A stretch of DNA of 38,368 bases from Candidatus Paceibacter sp. (GCA_014237915.1 JABACC010000001.1:1-38368); one strand, 5' to 3'; positions 8,519 through 18,039 are shown, numbered from the stretch's first letter. Numbers and translations are program-made. Notes: generated by a model from the letters alone, not told the origin.

Positions 8519-9625
8519 CTAAAAAGGATTTGTTCCCCCGCGAACTTCAAAATGAAGATGAGTCCCTGTTGATTTTCCAGTTGAGCCCATATACCCAATA
8601 ACCTGCCCTTGAACAACATAAGACCCAGCCCAAACTAAATTTCTCGAAAGATGAGAATAAAGAGTTTGTGTTCCATTTGAATGTGCAATAACAATATAAT
8701 TTCCATAACCACCATTCCAACCACCAGAACGAGACAAAATAACAGAACCGGAAGCTACAGCCACAATGGGAGAGCCATGAGGAGAAGCAAAATCTATAGC
8801 ATTTTTTCCATGCATTCCTTGAGATCTCCATGATCCTGGAGCAGGGTTTATAAAAAACCCTGTTGTATCAGCTCGCACTTGTGTGTATGATTTTGGATCA
8901 GAAATAGCAACATGATCTATAACCATTTCTCCGTTTGGAATAACAAGCTCAGATCCAACCTCAAGAGCCTGTCCATCTAGAATTTCATTGAAACTTATGA
9001 TTTCATCTTCGTCTGCCTTATATTTTTTAGCGATCGATGAAAGAGTATCTCCTTTTTTTATAATATGAGTTAGGCCTTCAATTGGTAAAATAATTAGTTC
9101 TTGCCCTGGTTTAATATATCTTCCTTTTATATTGTTGGCCCATAAAATTGTATTTATAGAGACATCAAAAAGTTCTGCAATATCAGACAGAGTATCACCT
9201 TTTTTTATAACATAAATACTGATTCTATCTTTGTCTGCTCCAGAAAAATTAGCATCTTTGTAATCATCAGAAAGGTAAGAGTATGAAGCTGAGATAGAAT
9301 TTTCTTTAAATTTTACGTCATCTCCTCCAAAAGGAATATTTTTTAAATATTCATTATAAATTTTTTCTGGACTTAAATAAGAATTTTCTTGAACAAGAAA
9401 GTTTTCAAATTTTTCATCTACTGAATTTTTTTCAATTTCTAAAACATATTTTTTATTAAAAAAATCTGAAAAAGACGCAGCAAGAGAAAAAATAGGGAAA
9501 AGCATAATTAAGAAAAAAATCACCCTTTTTTCTTTTTTTAGAGTTTTTGTTTTATTTTTTAAAAAACTATAAAGTTTTTTAATGCTGTTTTTTCTATTTT
9601 TTATAAAAAAAATTTTAACAAACAA
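8519..9625 (-). CDS. LysM-containing M23 family peptidoglycan endopeptidase
   Basis: 368 residues from a TTG start. The N-terminus is unusually long and basic (about 34 residues), then a hydrophobic export segment (VIFFLIMLFPIFSLAASF). Two LysM peptidoglycan-binding modules follow, each opening with IKKGDTLSDIAE or IKKGDTLSSIAK (residues about 135-180 and 188-232). The C-terminal M23 domain shows HGKNAIDFASPHGSPIVA and the metal-binding HLHFEV, and ends soon after HFEVRGGTNPF. It should cut cell-wall peptide bridges in remodelling or division, or act as a LytM-like activator. Catalytic His/Asp residues look complete. The TTG start is tentative: a promoter lies 32 bases upstream, but an internal start is possible. 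Confidence 0.92.
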   Translation of the reverse strand: MFVKIFFIKNRKNSIKKLYSFLKNKTKTLKKEKRVIFFLIMLFPIFSLAASFSDFFNKKYVLEIEKNSVDEKFENFLVQENSYLSPEKIYNEYLKNIPFGGDDVKFKENSISASYSYLSDDYKDANFSGADKDRISIYVIKKGDTLSDIAELFDVSINTILWANNIKGRYIKPGQELIILPIEGLTHIIKKGDTLSSIAKKYKADEDEIISFNEILDGQALEVGSELVIPNGEMVIDHVAISDPKSYTQVRADTTGFFINPAPGSWRSQGMHGKNAIDFASPHGSPIVAVASGSVILSRSGGWNGGYGNYIVIAHSNGTQTLYSHLSRNLVWAGSYVVQGQVIGYMGSTGKSTGTHLHFEVRGGTNPF

Positions 9626-9656
9626 AAAGCCAGAGACTTTTGTAAGTATTTACTAT

Positions 9657-9684
9657 ATTTTAGTATATTAAAAAACTTCGTCAA
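9657..9684 (-). promoter_or_regulatory. Promoter TTGACG-16-TAAAAT for the LysM-M23 gene
   Basis: On the minus strand TTGACG (9679-9684) and TAAAAT (9657-9662) are 16 bases apart. Transcription would begin about 25 bases before the TTG start. Confidence 0.5.
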
Positions 9685-9750
9685 TACTCATTGTGGATAA
9701 AAAATAAAGTGGATTTTAGGACTATAAATTGATATATTTAAGAAATATTT

Positions 9751-11151
9751 ATGAATAATCTTTTTTTTAGTAAAAAAAATATTTTAATTTTCTTTTTTCT
9801 GACTATTTTTTTGTTATCTTTTTTAATAAATTTTTCGTATGGGGCTGAAAAAGACAGAATTAAAGGCTGGGCTTGGTCTGAAAATATTGGCTGGATAAGT
9901 TTAAATTGTTCAAATACTGATTATTGTAATGAAATTGATTATGGAGTGACTATTTTAAGCACTGGGTATTTAAGCGGTTACGCTTGGTCTGAAAATATTG
10001 GATGGATAGATTTTTCTTCATACGGAGACGCTTTTTTTAATTCAAACACCGGTGATTTATCTGGAAGCGTGAGAGTTGTTTCCGGCCTTGAAGACAGCGG
10101 AGATGATTTTGATGGAAGAATTTCTTTAAGTGGTTCAAATTATGGATTAAGTTTAGATTTAAATACTTACGAAATTGAAGGCTGGGCTTGGGGATCTGAG
10201 GTTTTAGGTTGGATAAGTTTTAATTGCAGTAACGAAAATAGTTGTTCCTCTTCCAATTACAGCAGTACCTACGATCCTTTTTATTTTGATTTTACAGCAA
10301 GCGCCGGACTTTCTTTAAACGATGAAGCGGATTATCAATCAGATGTTACTTTATCTTGGGAAACAGAAGAGTCTGTAACCTCGTGTCTTGCAACAGGAGG
10401 ATCCGGAACAGAGTGGACAGATGAGCAAGTTAAAACAACAGGTTATCCAACAATTTCAACTTTTACCATTTCTGAAATTGAAGAAGATAATAGTTTTTCT
10501 CTTGAATGTCAAAATGCTGCAGGTTTCAAAATTCAAAGGGATTTAGATATTTTTGTAAAACCACCAGCTCCGATCGTTTCAATTTCTTCAGATGATAATA
10601 ATATTAATTATGGTGGAAGTATAAAATTAACCTGGACAGCTCTACATGTTGGTTCTTGTGAAGCAAGCGGATCTTGGACAGGATCAAAAAGTATTGGAGA
10701 AAACATTACAGAGGACAAGAGTAACTTAACAAATTTTGAAAATTATTATCTTTTAACCTGTATTAGTTCCTACCCATCGTATTATCCAGATTCTGTTTCT
10801 GCTAGTGTTTTGGTAAATGTTGAAAAATTAGAGGTTGATTTTTATGCCGACAAAGAAATTATTCCATACAACGATCCAGTTATTTTAAATTGGAGAATTG
10901 ATTATGCCAACTCTTGTTCGATAAGTGGAGATTGGGATTTATTTGATTTTCCAACAGATCCATACGATCCTGATAATCCAACTTATGAATTTCCAATTTC
11001 CGCAGGAAATCATACTTTTGAAACAGGTATTAAAAACGTAGAGGGTGAAATATTTTCCTACACCCTAACTTGTTCTGGAACTAACGGGCAAACTTACGAA
11101 GAAACAATAAATGTTAAAGTTGGTGAGAATCCTATTTTTAGAGAAAATTAA
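9751..11151 (+). CDS. Secreted surface protein with 'WAWSENIGWI' repeats and Ig-like domains
   Basis: 466 residues. A signal peptide (residues 1-32, ending near NFSYG) is followed by three copies of a Trp-rich repeat: GWAWSENIGWISLNC near 38, GYAWSENIGWIDFSS near 75, and GWAWGSEVLGWISFNC near 147. Three segments of about 80-95 residues follow (from about 185, 275 and 365). Each has a beta-rich pattern and cysteine pairs, such as VTLSWETEESVTSCLATG, IKLTWTALHVGSCEASG and VILNWRIDYANSCSISG, resembling bacterial Ig-like domains. The Trp repeat occurs in other CPR exported proteins. No anchor or enzyme motif is visible; an adhesive or surface-layer role is an inference. Confidence 0.8.
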   Translation: MNNLFFSKKNILIFFFLTIFLLSFLINFSYGAEKDRIKGWAWSENIGWISLNCSNTDYCNEIDYGVTILSTGYLSGYAWSENIGWIDFSSYGDAFFNSNTGDLSGSVRVVSGLEDSGDDFDGRISLSGSNYGLSLDLNTYEIEGWAWGSEVLGWISFNCSNENSCSSSNYSSTYDPFYFDFTASAGLSLNDEADYQSDVTLSWETEESVTSCLATGGSGTEWTDEQVKTTGYPTISTFTISEIEEDNSFSLECQNAAGFKIQRDLDIFVKPPAPIVSISSDDNNINYGGSIKLTWTALHVGSCEASGSWTGSKSIGENITEDKSNLTNFENYYLLTCISSYPSYYPDSVSASVLVNVEKLEVDFYADKEIIPYNDPVILNWRIDYANSCSISGDWDLFDFPTDPYDPDNPTYEFPISAGNHTFETGIKNVEGEIFSYTLTCSGTNGQTYEETINVKVGENPIFREN

Positions 11152-11206
11152 TTTGAAAAATTAAATTTTTAAATTTTAAAAATACAAAAATAAAAATCCT
11201 ATAAAA

Positions 11207-13174
11207 ATGGAGCAGTTAAACAAAAACCAAAAAAAAGCAGTTTTGAAAAAAGCTGGCCCAACCCTTGTTTTAGCAGGTGCTGGATCTGGAAAAACAAAAA
11301 CTCTCACAGAAAGAATAATAAATTTAATCGAGCAAAGAGAAGTTTTACCACAAAATATTTTAGCCCTAACTTTTACAAACAAAGCAGCAGCTGAAATGAA
11401 AAAAAGAATACAGGAAAAAATTTTAGAAAACCCAAAATTAAATTTTCCAGTTTTAGAAAATGGATTTTTTCCGCACGTTTCAACATTCCACTCTTTAGGA
11501 GTTTTTATTTTAAAAGATAATTATAAAAGCTTAGGAATTTCAAAATTTTTTTCTATTTATAACAAAGAAGATTCAAAAAAAACTTTGAAAGAAGCAATGA
11601 AAAATATGGAAATTGACATTAAAGAATTTGAGCCAAAAAAATTTTTATCTTTAATTTCTAAAAACAAAGGAGCAGGAATTTCTTTTGAAGATTTTTTAAA
11701 AAATTTTTCTGAAGAGAAAAATTTTTATAACCAAACCTTTATAAAAGCTTGGGGTGAATATGAAAAATTAAAAAAAGAAGATAAATCTTACGATTTTGAT
11801 GATCTTCTTTTGGAATCTTTAAAAATTTTAGAAATTCCAGAAAGAAGAGAACACTATTTAAAAAAATGGACTCATATTCATATCGATGAATATCAAGACA
11901 CAAACGAAGTTCAGCAAAAAATGCTTGAAGCTTTAACAAATCCTGAGAAAAAAAATATTTTTGCGGTGGGCGACCCAGATCAATTAATTTATTCTTGGAG
12001 AGGTTCAAAAATTGAAAATATTTTAAATTTTTCAAAAAAATTTCAAGAAACTGAAACTATTTTTTTAGAAGAAAATTATCGCTCGTCTGGAAATATTGTA
12101 GAAGCTTCAAATTTTGTTATTGAAAAAAATGAAAACAGGTTTCCCAAAAAATTAGTTTCTCAAAAGGAAATTGGCGAAAAAATTTCTCTTTATACGGCTT
12201 TTTCTGAAAAAGATGAAGCTTTGTTTGTGGTGGAAAAAATAAAAGATTTTTTAAAAAATAAAATAAATTTAAATGAAATTTCAGTTTTGTATAGAGCAAA
12301 TTTTCAATCAAGAGTTTTGGAGGAAGCTTTTTTAAAAGCGGGAATTTCATATCAAGTTTTAGGAACAAAATTTTTTGAAAGAGCCGAGGTTAAAGATATT
12401 ATTTCTTATTTAAAATCAGCTTTAAACAGAGATTCAAAAGCCGATTTAAAAAGAGTTTACACAAACCCAAAAAGAGGAATTGGTAAAACATCAATTTTAA
12501 GAATTTTTAATTCTGAAATAGAAAAACTTTCTCCAAAAATAAAAGACCAGTGGCAAAAAACGGAAGATTTTTTAGACGAGATAAAAAAACATACAGAGAA
12601 AAATAAAATATCAGAAACGATAAATTTTATAATTGAAGGCTCTGGAATTGAAAAATCTTTTCGCGAAAAAAAAGACGAAGATTCTTTGGAAAGACTTGCT
12701 AATTGTTATGAAATTTCTTCTTTTGCTTCAAAATATGATGAATTTTCTCCAGAAGAAGGTTTAGAAAAATTTTTAGAAGAAGTTTCTTTAATGTCTGACG
12801 TTGATTCAAAAAAAGAAAATAAACAAAATCCCGCTGTAAAATTAATGACAATTCACGCCGCCAAAGGCCTTGAATTTGAATATATTTTTTTGGTAGGAGC
12901 AGAAGAAGCACTTTTTTCAGCTCAAACAGAGCTTTCAAAAAAAGAAGAAAAAGAAAAAAACGAGGAAGAGAGAAGGCTTTTTTACGTTGCCATGACAAGA
13001 GCTAAAGAAAAACTTTTTATTTCGTGGGCTCAGTTTAGAAATATGTATGGATCTTTAGAAACAAATTTTATTTCTTCTTTTGTTTTAGATATTCCAGAAA
13101 AGTTTTTAGAAAAACAAGACGATGGAAAAAATTTATCAGGAGGCTATTTAGAAGAAGAAATTTATATTGATTAA
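11207..13174 (+). CDS. uvrD: UvrD/PcrA-family superfamily 1 DNA helicase
   Basis: 655 residues; ATP-dependent 3'-5' DNA unwinding in repair and replication-conflict resolution. Motifs in order: Q-motif region LNKNQKKAV; Walker A AGAGSGKTKTLTER (residues 23-36); TFTNKAAAEMKKR; Walker B IDEYQDTNEVQ; VGDPDQLIYSWRGS; LEENYRSSGNIV; TIHAAKGLEFEYIFLVG; and RRLFYVAMTRAKEKLFIS. All are intact. Length is slightly short of typical PcrA/UvrD because the C-terminal tail is reduced. The ORF-start sequence contains no clear leaderless box. The gene belongs to UvrD/PcrA/Rep, and motifs alone cannot separate the three. Confidence 0.95.
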   Translation: MEQLNKNQKKAVLKKAGPTLVLAGAGSGKTKTLTERIINLIEQREVLPQNILALTFTNKAAAEMKKRIQEKILENPKLNFPVLENGFFPHVSTFHSLGVFILKDNYKSLGISKFFSIYNKEDSKKTLKEAMKNMEIDIKEFEPKKFLSLISKNKGAGISFEDFLKNFSEEKNFYNQTFIKAWGEYEKLKKEDKSYDFDDLLLESLKILEIPERREHYLKKWTHIHIDEYQDTNEVQQKMLEALTNPEKKNIFAVGDPDQLIYSWRGSKIENILNFSKKFQETETIFLEENYRSSGNIVEASNFVIEKNENRFPKKLVSQKEIGEKISLYTAFSEKDEALFVVEKIKDFLKNKINLNEISVLYRANFQSRVLEEAFLKAGISYQVLGTKFFERAEVKDIISYLKSALNRDSKADLKRVYTNPKRGIGKTSILRIFNSEIEKLSPKIKDQWQKTEDFLDEIKKHTEKNKISETINFIIEGSGIEKSFREKKDEDSLERLANCYEISSFASKYDEFSPEEGLEKFLEEVSLMSDVDSKKENKQNPAVKLMTIHAAKGLEFEYIFLVGAEEALFSAQTELSKKEEKEKNEEERRLFYVAMTRAKEKLFISWAQFRNMYGSLETNFISSFVLDIPEKFLEKQDDGKNLSGGYLEEEIYID

Positions 13175-13184
13175 GTTTTAATGC

Positions 13185-13190
13185 TATAAT
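13185..13190 (+). promoter_or_regulatory. Extended -10 promoter (TGcTATAAT)
   Basis: TGCTATAAT lies just after the helicase stop and 26 bases before the next ATG, so a short leader of about 20 bases is expected. No Shine-Dalgarno sequence. Confidence 0.5.
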
Positions 13191-13216
13191 TTTTAATTAT
13201 AGACTAAAAATACAAT

Positions 13217-13714
13217 ATGAATTTTTTACAAAGAATTTTAAAAACAAAAAAAGTTAAAAAAATAAAAGAAAATTTTTCTGAAGTTGATCAAAAAATTGGT
13301 TTTTCAGAAAAAATTGAAGATTTAAAAGATGGAACAGAAGAGGTTTTGGAAAAAGTGGCTGATAAAATTGAAAATAAATTAGACGGAAAAATTTCTTACG
13401 ACAAATTTCTATCTGTGGAAGTAAAACTTGGAGAAATTTTGGAAGTAGAAGAGGTTTCTGGGTCAGATAAACTTTTAAAATTAAAGGTGAATTTTGGAGA
13501 AGAAAAACTTAGGCAAATTATTTCTGGGATAAAAAATTATTTTGAAAACCCGCAGGATTTAGTTGGAAAACAATGTCCTTTTGTGACAAATTTAGAACCA
13601 AGAAAAATTTTTGGACTTGAATCAGACGGAATGATTTTTGCTGTTTCAGATGAAGAAAATTTTTCTATTTTAGAACCTTCAAAAAAAATTAAAAATGGAA
13701 CAAGACTTGAATAA
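13217..13714 (+). CDS. tRNA-binding (EMAP/MetG C-terminal-type OB-fold) domain protein
   Basis: 165 residues. Residues 1-70 are charged and helical (predicted coiled coil). From about residue 72 comes a tRNA-binding OB fold: FLSVEVKLGEILEVEEVSGSDKLLKLKVNFG, then RQIISGIKNYFENPQDLVGKQ and MIFAVSDEENFSILEP. This is the fold of the methionyl-tRNA synthetase C-terminal domain, CsaA and Arc1p-like cofactors. It may be a free-standing tRNA-binding subunit acting with a synthetase, or a tRNA chaperone; partner unknown. The following gene overlaps it by 20 bases, implying translational coupling. Confidence 0.8.
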   Translation: MNFLQRILKTKKVKKIKENFSEVDQKIGFSEKIEDLKDGTEEVLEKVADKIENKLDGKISYDKFLSVEVKLGEILEVEEVSGSDKLLKLKVNFGEEKLRQIISGIKNYFENPQDLVGKQCPFVTNLEPRKIFGLESDGMIFAVSDEENFSILEPSKKIKNGTRLE

Positions 13715-14372
13715 AAAAAATAAATTCTTCGATAAAACTAAAGAAAAAATTAAATCTAGCGGTAATTTTGAAGAACAATTTATTGAAGAGTTAAAAAAAA
13801 ATAAATTTTTTACTTTTTACAACAATTATTTTGAAGGCAAAAATTCTATTTATTTTATTTATCTTTTTTCTTTTTTGGATTGTATTTTGGTGGCTGTTCC
13901 TCTTGAAATTTTTTCTGCTTTTTATATTTTAAAAAATAGAGCAGTTAAAATAATTCCTTATACTTTAAAAATTGGAATTTTATCAACTTTGGGCGCGATT
14001 TTAATTTATTTTATAGGAATTTATTTTAATGAAGTTATTTTTAAATTTTTTCCGTCAATTCTTGAAAGCGAAGTTTATTTAAAATTTCTAAATGTTTCAG
14101 AGGCTGATAAATTTTTACTAATTTTTCTAACAACAGGATTTTCAGTATTTTTTTTAGGAGTTTTTCTTTCAGGTTTTTTTAAATTCGGATTTATCGCATT
14201 TGTTTTAGCAGTTTTTACTTCCAGAATGATTAGGTTTTTGGTTTTAAATTTTTTAATAAAAAAATATGGAACAGAAGCTTTTTCTGAAGATAGAAGAAAA
14301 TCATTTTTAATGATTTCATTTTTAATTTTTGTATTTTTTATTTATGTTTTATTTAAAATTTTAAGCCCTTAA
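13695..14372 (+). CDS. DedA/YqaA-like (VTT domain) integral membrane protein
   Basis: 225 residues with five to six predicted membrane segments after a charged N-terminal 45 residues. YFIYLFSFLDCILVAVPLEIFSAFYIL resembles the S-F-L-D-s-x-x-x-P-x-P-E re-entrant motif of YqaA/DedA proteins, which are implicated in lipid scrambling or membrane homeostasis. The typical glycine-rich second half is degenerate, so the assignment is moderate. Its start lies within the end of the tRNA-binding gene, with a 20-base overlap in another frame. Confidence 0.55.
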   Translation: MEQDLNKKNKFFDKTKEKIKSSGNFEEQFIEELKKNKFFTFYNNYFEGKNSIYFIYLFSFLDCILVAVPLEIFSAFYILKNRAVKIIPYTLKIGILSTLGAILIYFIGIYFNEVIFKFFPSILESEVYLKFLNVSEADKFLLIFLTTGFSVFFLGVFLSGFFKFGFIAFVLAVFTSRMIRFLVLNFLIKKYGTEAFSEDRRKSFLMISFLIFVFFIYVLFKILSP

Positions 14373-14374
14373 GT

Positions 14375-14380
14375 TATAAT
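14375..14380 (+). promoter_or_regulatory. TATAAT box in a 14-base intergenic gap, six bases before ATG
   Basis: The preceding gene stops at 14372 and the next starts at 14387. TATAAT plus six bases fills almost the whole gap, consistent with an independent leaderless transcript. Confidence 0.6.
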
Positions 14381-14386
14381 AAAAGT

Positions 14387-15334
14387 ATGAAAAATAGATG
14401 GCAAAAAATAAAAAAAAGTTGGAAAAAATTATTTTCTAAAAAGTATATTACAACTTTTATTGTAAAAGAAAATTCTTTTAGAATCTTAGAATTTAAAAAA
14501 ACAAAAAAAGGGCTTTTGCCAGTTTATGAAAAAACAGGAAATTTTGATAAAGAAATTTTTTTAATTGAAGAAAATATTTTTAGAAAGGATAATTTTTTAA
14601 AATTTTTTAAAAAAACAAAAAAAGATTTAGGTTCTGATTTAATTATTTTTAATAAAATAGAAAATAAAAAATTGGAAAATAGTTTGAAAGATTGTTTTAC
14701 TTTTTCTGGTTTTTCAAATGTTTTTTCTTTTGATTTAGAAAAATCTTTAAATTTTATTTTTTCAGAAAAAGATAAAGAAAAATATTTTACATATTTTAAA
14801 ACACAAAATTCAGGAATTTTTTTTAATAATAATAAAAATAAAATTTTAGATTTTAAAAATCTCGATGATCTTGAAAATTTTCTAAAAAATAAAAACTTTC
14901 AATCTGATGATATTTGTTTTTCTGGGAATATTGAAGATGTTGATTTCATAAAAACGTTTTTTAAAAAATATTTTTTTCACGTAGAGCCTTTAAATGTTTG
15001 GCAAAATCTTTTTTCTTTTGATAAATTTATTCCAGAAAATATTTTATTTGAAGACTCTTTTTTTTATACTGAAAACATAGCTTTTGCTTTAAAATTTTTT
15101 AATGAAAAAGGAAGAAAATTTGAAAAAAAAGAAAATACACCAGAATCAAAAAATAAAAAAAATATTTCCAAAGATTTAAAACTTAAAAAAAATAAAAAAA
15201 ATACAGAGAAAACAATTTCAGAAAAAAATACAGAGAAAACAATTTCAGAAAAAGATTTTAGTCAGAAAAAGACAAACTATTCTTCTTTAGATTTTTCCAA
15301 ACTTACATCGTTTTCAAATTCTTCAGAAAAATAA
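14387..15334 (+). CDS. Lysine-rich protein, possibly a degenerate PilM-like (ASKHA-fold) protein
   Basis: 315 residues, very rich in Lys, Phe and Asn. Residues about 20-245 follow the general pattern of CPR PilM proteins: an opening strand (FIVKENSFRILEFKK), a middle segment (DLIIFNKIENKKLE), and an ending resembling the PilM helix before the last strand (EPLNVWQNLFSFDKF ... YTENIAFALKFF). No nucleotide-binding motif is clear, and no pilN or pilO gene follows. Residues 245-315 are a Lys/Ser tail with a nine-residue unit NTEKTISEK in exact tandem duplication (27-base unit at 15200-15253). I am unsure of the PilM link; treat as hypothetical if a structure comparison disagrees. Confidence 0.6.
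   Translation: MKNRWQKIKKSWKKLFSKKYITTFIVKENSFRILEFKKTKKGLLPVYEKTGNFDKEIFLIEENIFRKDNFLKFFKKTKKDLGSDLIIFNKIENKKLENSLKDCFTFSGFSNVFSFDLEKSLNFIFSEKDKEKYFTYFKTQNSGIFFNNNKNKILDFKNLDDLENFLKNKNFQSDDICFSGNIEDVDFIKTFFKKYFFHVEPLNVWQNLFSFDKFIPENILFEDSFFYTENIAFALKFFNEKGRKFEKKENTPESKNKKNISKDLKLKKNKKNTEKTISEKNTEKTISEKDFSQKKTNYSSLDFSKLTSFSNSSEK
15200..15253 (+). repeat. 27-base tandem duplication, in frame
   Basis: Two exact copies of a 27-base unit (15200-15226 and 15227-15253) encode NTEKTISEK twice. argS carries an unrelated tandem repeat of the same unit length. Confidence 0.9.
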
Positions 15335-15427
15335 ATATTTGTTAAAAATTATTTTTTAACTCAGCCAAAACCAAAAGAATATAGTGGAAAAATTGTTGAT
15401 AAAAAATTTTAAAAATATATTTATTTA

Positions 15428-15456
15428 TTGACTATGAATTTTTGTTTTGATAAAAT
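15428..15456 (+). promoter_or_regulatory. Strong promoter TTGACT-17-TAAAAT for tuf-rpsJ-rplC
   Basis: TTGACT (15428-15433) and TAAAAT (15451-15456) are 17 bases apart. The leader before the tuf ATG is about 90 bases. The leader has no Shine-Dalgarno sequence near the ATG. The rest of the 15335-15551 gap is A/T-rich, with a weak GTTAAAAA/TTTTTAAC hairpin at about 15339-15359. Confidence 0.7.
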
Positions 15457-15551
15457 TCCCACTACATATTTTTGCTTTTTTCTTTTTTCTTTTGTAAACT
15501 AAAAAGAAGAAAATAAATATTATTAGATTAAAATTAATTATATAAATTACT

Positions 15552-16745
15552 ATGGCAGAAGCATTTGATAGATCAAAACCACATATTAATGTGGGAACAA
15601 TTGGACACGTTGATCACGGAAAAACAACACTTACAGCCGCTATTTTAAATTCACTTAATTTAGCTGGAAATTACGTAAAAATGAAGGCAATCGATGAAAT
15701 CGATAATGCCCCAGAAGAAAAAGAAAGAGGAATTACAATTGCTCTTTCTCACAATGAATACGAAACAGCAAACAGACATTACGCTCATATTGATGCACCA
15801 GGTCACGCCGACTACATTAAAAACATGATTACGGGAGCTGCACAAATGGACGGAGCTATTTTAGTAGTTGCTGCATCTGACGGATTAATGCCTCAAACCA
15901 GAGAACACATTTTGCTTGCAAAACAAGTTGGAGTTCCAAAAATTATTGTATTTTTAAATAAATGCGATGTGGTAGACGACGAAGAAATGATTATGCTTGT
16001 TGAAGAAGAAATTAGAGAAACTCTAACTCAATACGGATTTGACGGAGAAAAAACACCTTTTGTTAAAGGATCAGCCTTAAAAGCATCAGAAGCAACAGAT
16101 GTTAATGACGAATGGGTACAAAAAGTTATTGAACTTGCAAATCAAATGGATACTTATTTTGAAGTTCCAGAAAGAGACGAAGCTGGAGCATTTTTAATGC
16201 CTATTGAAGACGTTTTTTCAATCGAAGGTAGAGGAACTGTTGTTACAGGAAAAATCGAAAGAGGAATTGTAAAAGTAAACGAAGAAGTTGAAATCGTTGG
16301 AATTAAAGACACAGAAAAAACAATTGTTACAGGAATTGAAATGTTTAACAGACAACTAGATGAAGGTAGAGCAGGGGACAATGCAGGAGTTTTACTAAGA
16401 GGTGTTAAAAAAGAAGATATTCACAGAGGACAAGTTCTTGCAAAAATAGGATCTGTTACTCCACACACAGAATTTGAATCAGAAGTTTATATTCTTAAAA
16501 AAGAAGAAGGTGGAAGACACACTCCATTTTTTACAGGGTACAAACCACAATTCTATGTTAGAACAACAGACGTTACAGGAGAAGTAACACTTGCAGAAGG
16601 AACAGAAATGGTTATGCCGGGAGATACTGTTACTTTCAAAGTAAAACTACACACACCAGTGGCTATGGAAGATAAAATGAGATTTGCTGTTAGAGAAGGA
16701 GGAAAAACAGTTGGTGCGGGAGTTGTAACAAAAATTGTTGCCTAA
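15552..16745 (+). CDS. tuf: Elongation factor Tu
   Basis: 397 residues, the usual length. It delivers aminoacyl-tRNA to the ribosome as a GTPase. G motifs: GHVDHGKTT (residues 18-26), the switch region [26 protein letters not shown] and GSALKA. Domain II and III sequences such as [13 protein letters not shown] and [15 protein letters not shown] are conserved. It heads a tuf-rpsJ-rplC unit, with 40 bases to rpsJ. Confidence 0.98.
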   Translation: MAEAFDRSKPHINVGTIGHVDHGKTTLTAAILNSLNLAGNYVKMKAIDEIDNAPEEKERGITIALSHNEYETANRHYAHIDAPGHADYIKNMITGAAQMDGAILVVAASDGLMPQTREHILLAKQVGVPKIIVFLNKCDVVDDEEMIMLVEEEIRETLTQYGFDGEKTPFVKGSALKASEATDVNDEWVQKVIELANQMDTYFEVPERDEAGAFLMPIEDVFSIEGRGTVVTGKIERGIVKVNEEVEIVGIKDTEKTIVTGIEMFNRQLDEGRAGDNAGVLLRGVKKEDIHRGQVLAKIGSVTPHTEFESEVYILKKEEGGRHTPFFTGYKPQFYVRTTDVTGEVTLAEGTEMVMPGDTVTFKVKLHTPVAMEDKMRFAVREGGKTVGAGVVTKIVA

Positions 16746-16785
16746 TAAAAATTAACAAATTGCTAATTTTTAGCAAAAACAAAAA

Positions 16786-17127
16786 ATGACAACACAAGAA
16801 AAAAAAGCAAAAAATACAAGCGGAGAGAAAATGAGAATCAAAGTTTCAGCTTATGATACAAAGGTTTTAGACAATTCTGTTTCTGAAATAGTGGATAACG
16901 CTATTCGTTTTGAAGCTGCTATCAGGGGACCAGTTCCAATGCCAACAAAAGCTAAGAAATACACAGTTAACAGGGCAACTTTTGTGCACAAAGATTCTCG
17001 CGAACAATTTGAGATGAAAATCCACACTCGGGTTATTGATATTTTAAACCCAACATCTAAAATTGTTGAAGCGCTTTCAAACTTATCATTACCATCAGGG
17101 GTGAATGCAGATATAAAAATTATTTAA
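16786..17127 (+). CDS. rpsJ: 30S ribosomal protein S10 (uS10)
   Basis: 113 residues. The core starts at MRIKVSAYDTKVLDNSVSEI (residue 16 onward), with RGPVPMPTKAKKYTVNR and EQFEMKIHTRVIDIL. The first 15 residues (MTTQEKKAKNTSGEK) are an extension; translation could instead start at the internal Met 16. It is the normal first gene of the S10 cluster and shares the tuf transcript. Confidence 0.97.
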   Translation: MTTQEKKAKNTSGEKMRIKVSAYDTKVLDNSVSEIVDNAIRFEAAIRGPVPMPTKAKKYTVNRATFVHKDSREQFEMKIHTRVIDILNPTSKIVEALSNLSLPSGVNADIKII

Positions 17128-17184
17128 ATTAAAGTTTATTTTAATTTAAAAATTTTGTCTGCCTCTGGCTAATTAAAAAGAAAA

Positions 17185-17796
17185 ATGAAAAAATTTATTT
17201 TAGGACTAAAAGGTCCAATGACGCAGATTTTTAACGAACAAGGAGAAGCAGTTCCTGTAACCGTTGTTTCTGTTGAACCAAATTTTGTAACAGCTATTAG
17301 AAATCTTGAAAAAGATGGCTATGACTCTGTCGCAATTTCTTTTGGAGAACAAAAAGAAAGCAGAATTTCAAAAGCTCTTTTAGGGCATTTGAAAAAACCT
17401 TTCAGATACACCAGAGAATTTCGTTTGGAAAAACCAGCGGAATTTAAAGTAGGGGACGAAATTAATTTAGAGATTTTTGAAAAAGGGGAAAAAATTGAAG
17501 TATCTTCAATTTCAAAAGGAAAAGGGTTTCAAGGAGCTGTGAAAAGATGGAATTTTGCAGGAGGAAGAAGGTCACACGGAAACAAACACGCAGAAAGAGA
17601 AGTGGGATCAATTGGTGCTGGAACAACTCCCGGAAGAGTTTGGAAAGGAAAAAAAATGCCAGGAAGAATGGGTTCTGACAGAATAACTTTTAAAAATTTA
17701 AAAGTGGCAGGTCTTGATGCAGAAAATAACAGAATTTTTATCAAAGGATCTTTTGCTGGAAAAAAAGGTCAGTTGGTGGAGATTAAGATAAAATAA
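17185..17796 (+). CDS. rplC: 50S ribosomal protein L3 (uL3)
   Basis: 203 residues. Conserved features include GLKGPMTQIFNEQGEAVPVTVV and the central loop GKGFQGAVKRWNFAGGRRSHGNKHAEREVGSIG ... GRVWKGKKMPGRMG, which reaches the peptidyl-transferase region. The glutamine of the RSHG loop region is replaced by His-Gly-Asn, as is common outside model species. It follows rpsJ by 57 bases and ends just before a hairpin terminator, so rplD is not on the same transcript. Confidence 0.97.
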   Translation: MKKFILGLKGPMTQIFNEQGEAVPVTVVSVEPNFVTAIRNLEKDGYDSVAISFGEQKESRISKALLGHLKKPFRYTREFRLEKPAEFKVGDEINLEIFEKGEKIEVSSISKGKGFQGAVKRWNFAGGRRSHGNKHAEREVGSIGAGTTPGRVWKGKKMPGRMGSDRITFKNLKVAGLDAENNRIFIKGSFAGKKGQLVEIKIK

Positions 17797-17830
17797 TTTT
17801 AAAAAAAATTTAAAATTAGAAAATATAAAT

Positions 17831-17863
17831 AAAAACAGGCACGCCTTCGGCGCGCCTGTTTTT
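17831..17863 (+). terminator. Intrinsic terminator after rplC
   Basis: AAAAACAGGC-a-CGCC, loop TTC, then GGCG-c-GCCTGTTTTT: a 15-position stem with one mismatch and a T-run. Confidence 0.85.
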
Positions 17864-17941
17864 TGTTTTTTATATTTATAAAATTTTGGAATAAAATTGT
17901 TTATTGGAAAAAATAATTATTGAAAATAGATAGTTTGATGG

Positions 17942-17972
17942 GCGGGCCTCCGAAGGAGGCCCGCTTTGTTTT
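17942..17972. terminator. Perfect hairpin GCGGGCCTCC-GAA-GGAGGCCCGC
   Basis: The 10-bp perfect stem has a GAA loop, followed by TTTGTTTTTT. The same arms recur at 18557-18599. The gap 17797-18075 holds only this, the rplC terminator and the promoter of the next gene. Confidence 0.8.
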
Positions 17973-18039
17973 TTCGAAAACTTACTTATTTAGATGATTA
18001 AGATTTTCTTACTCTTTCATATTTAAAGTGTTAAAAAAT

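Noticed and set aside
12655-12680. TTTTCGCGAAAA palindrome in the helicase gene
   Set aside because: A short stem with no loop; expected by chance in AT-rich DNA.
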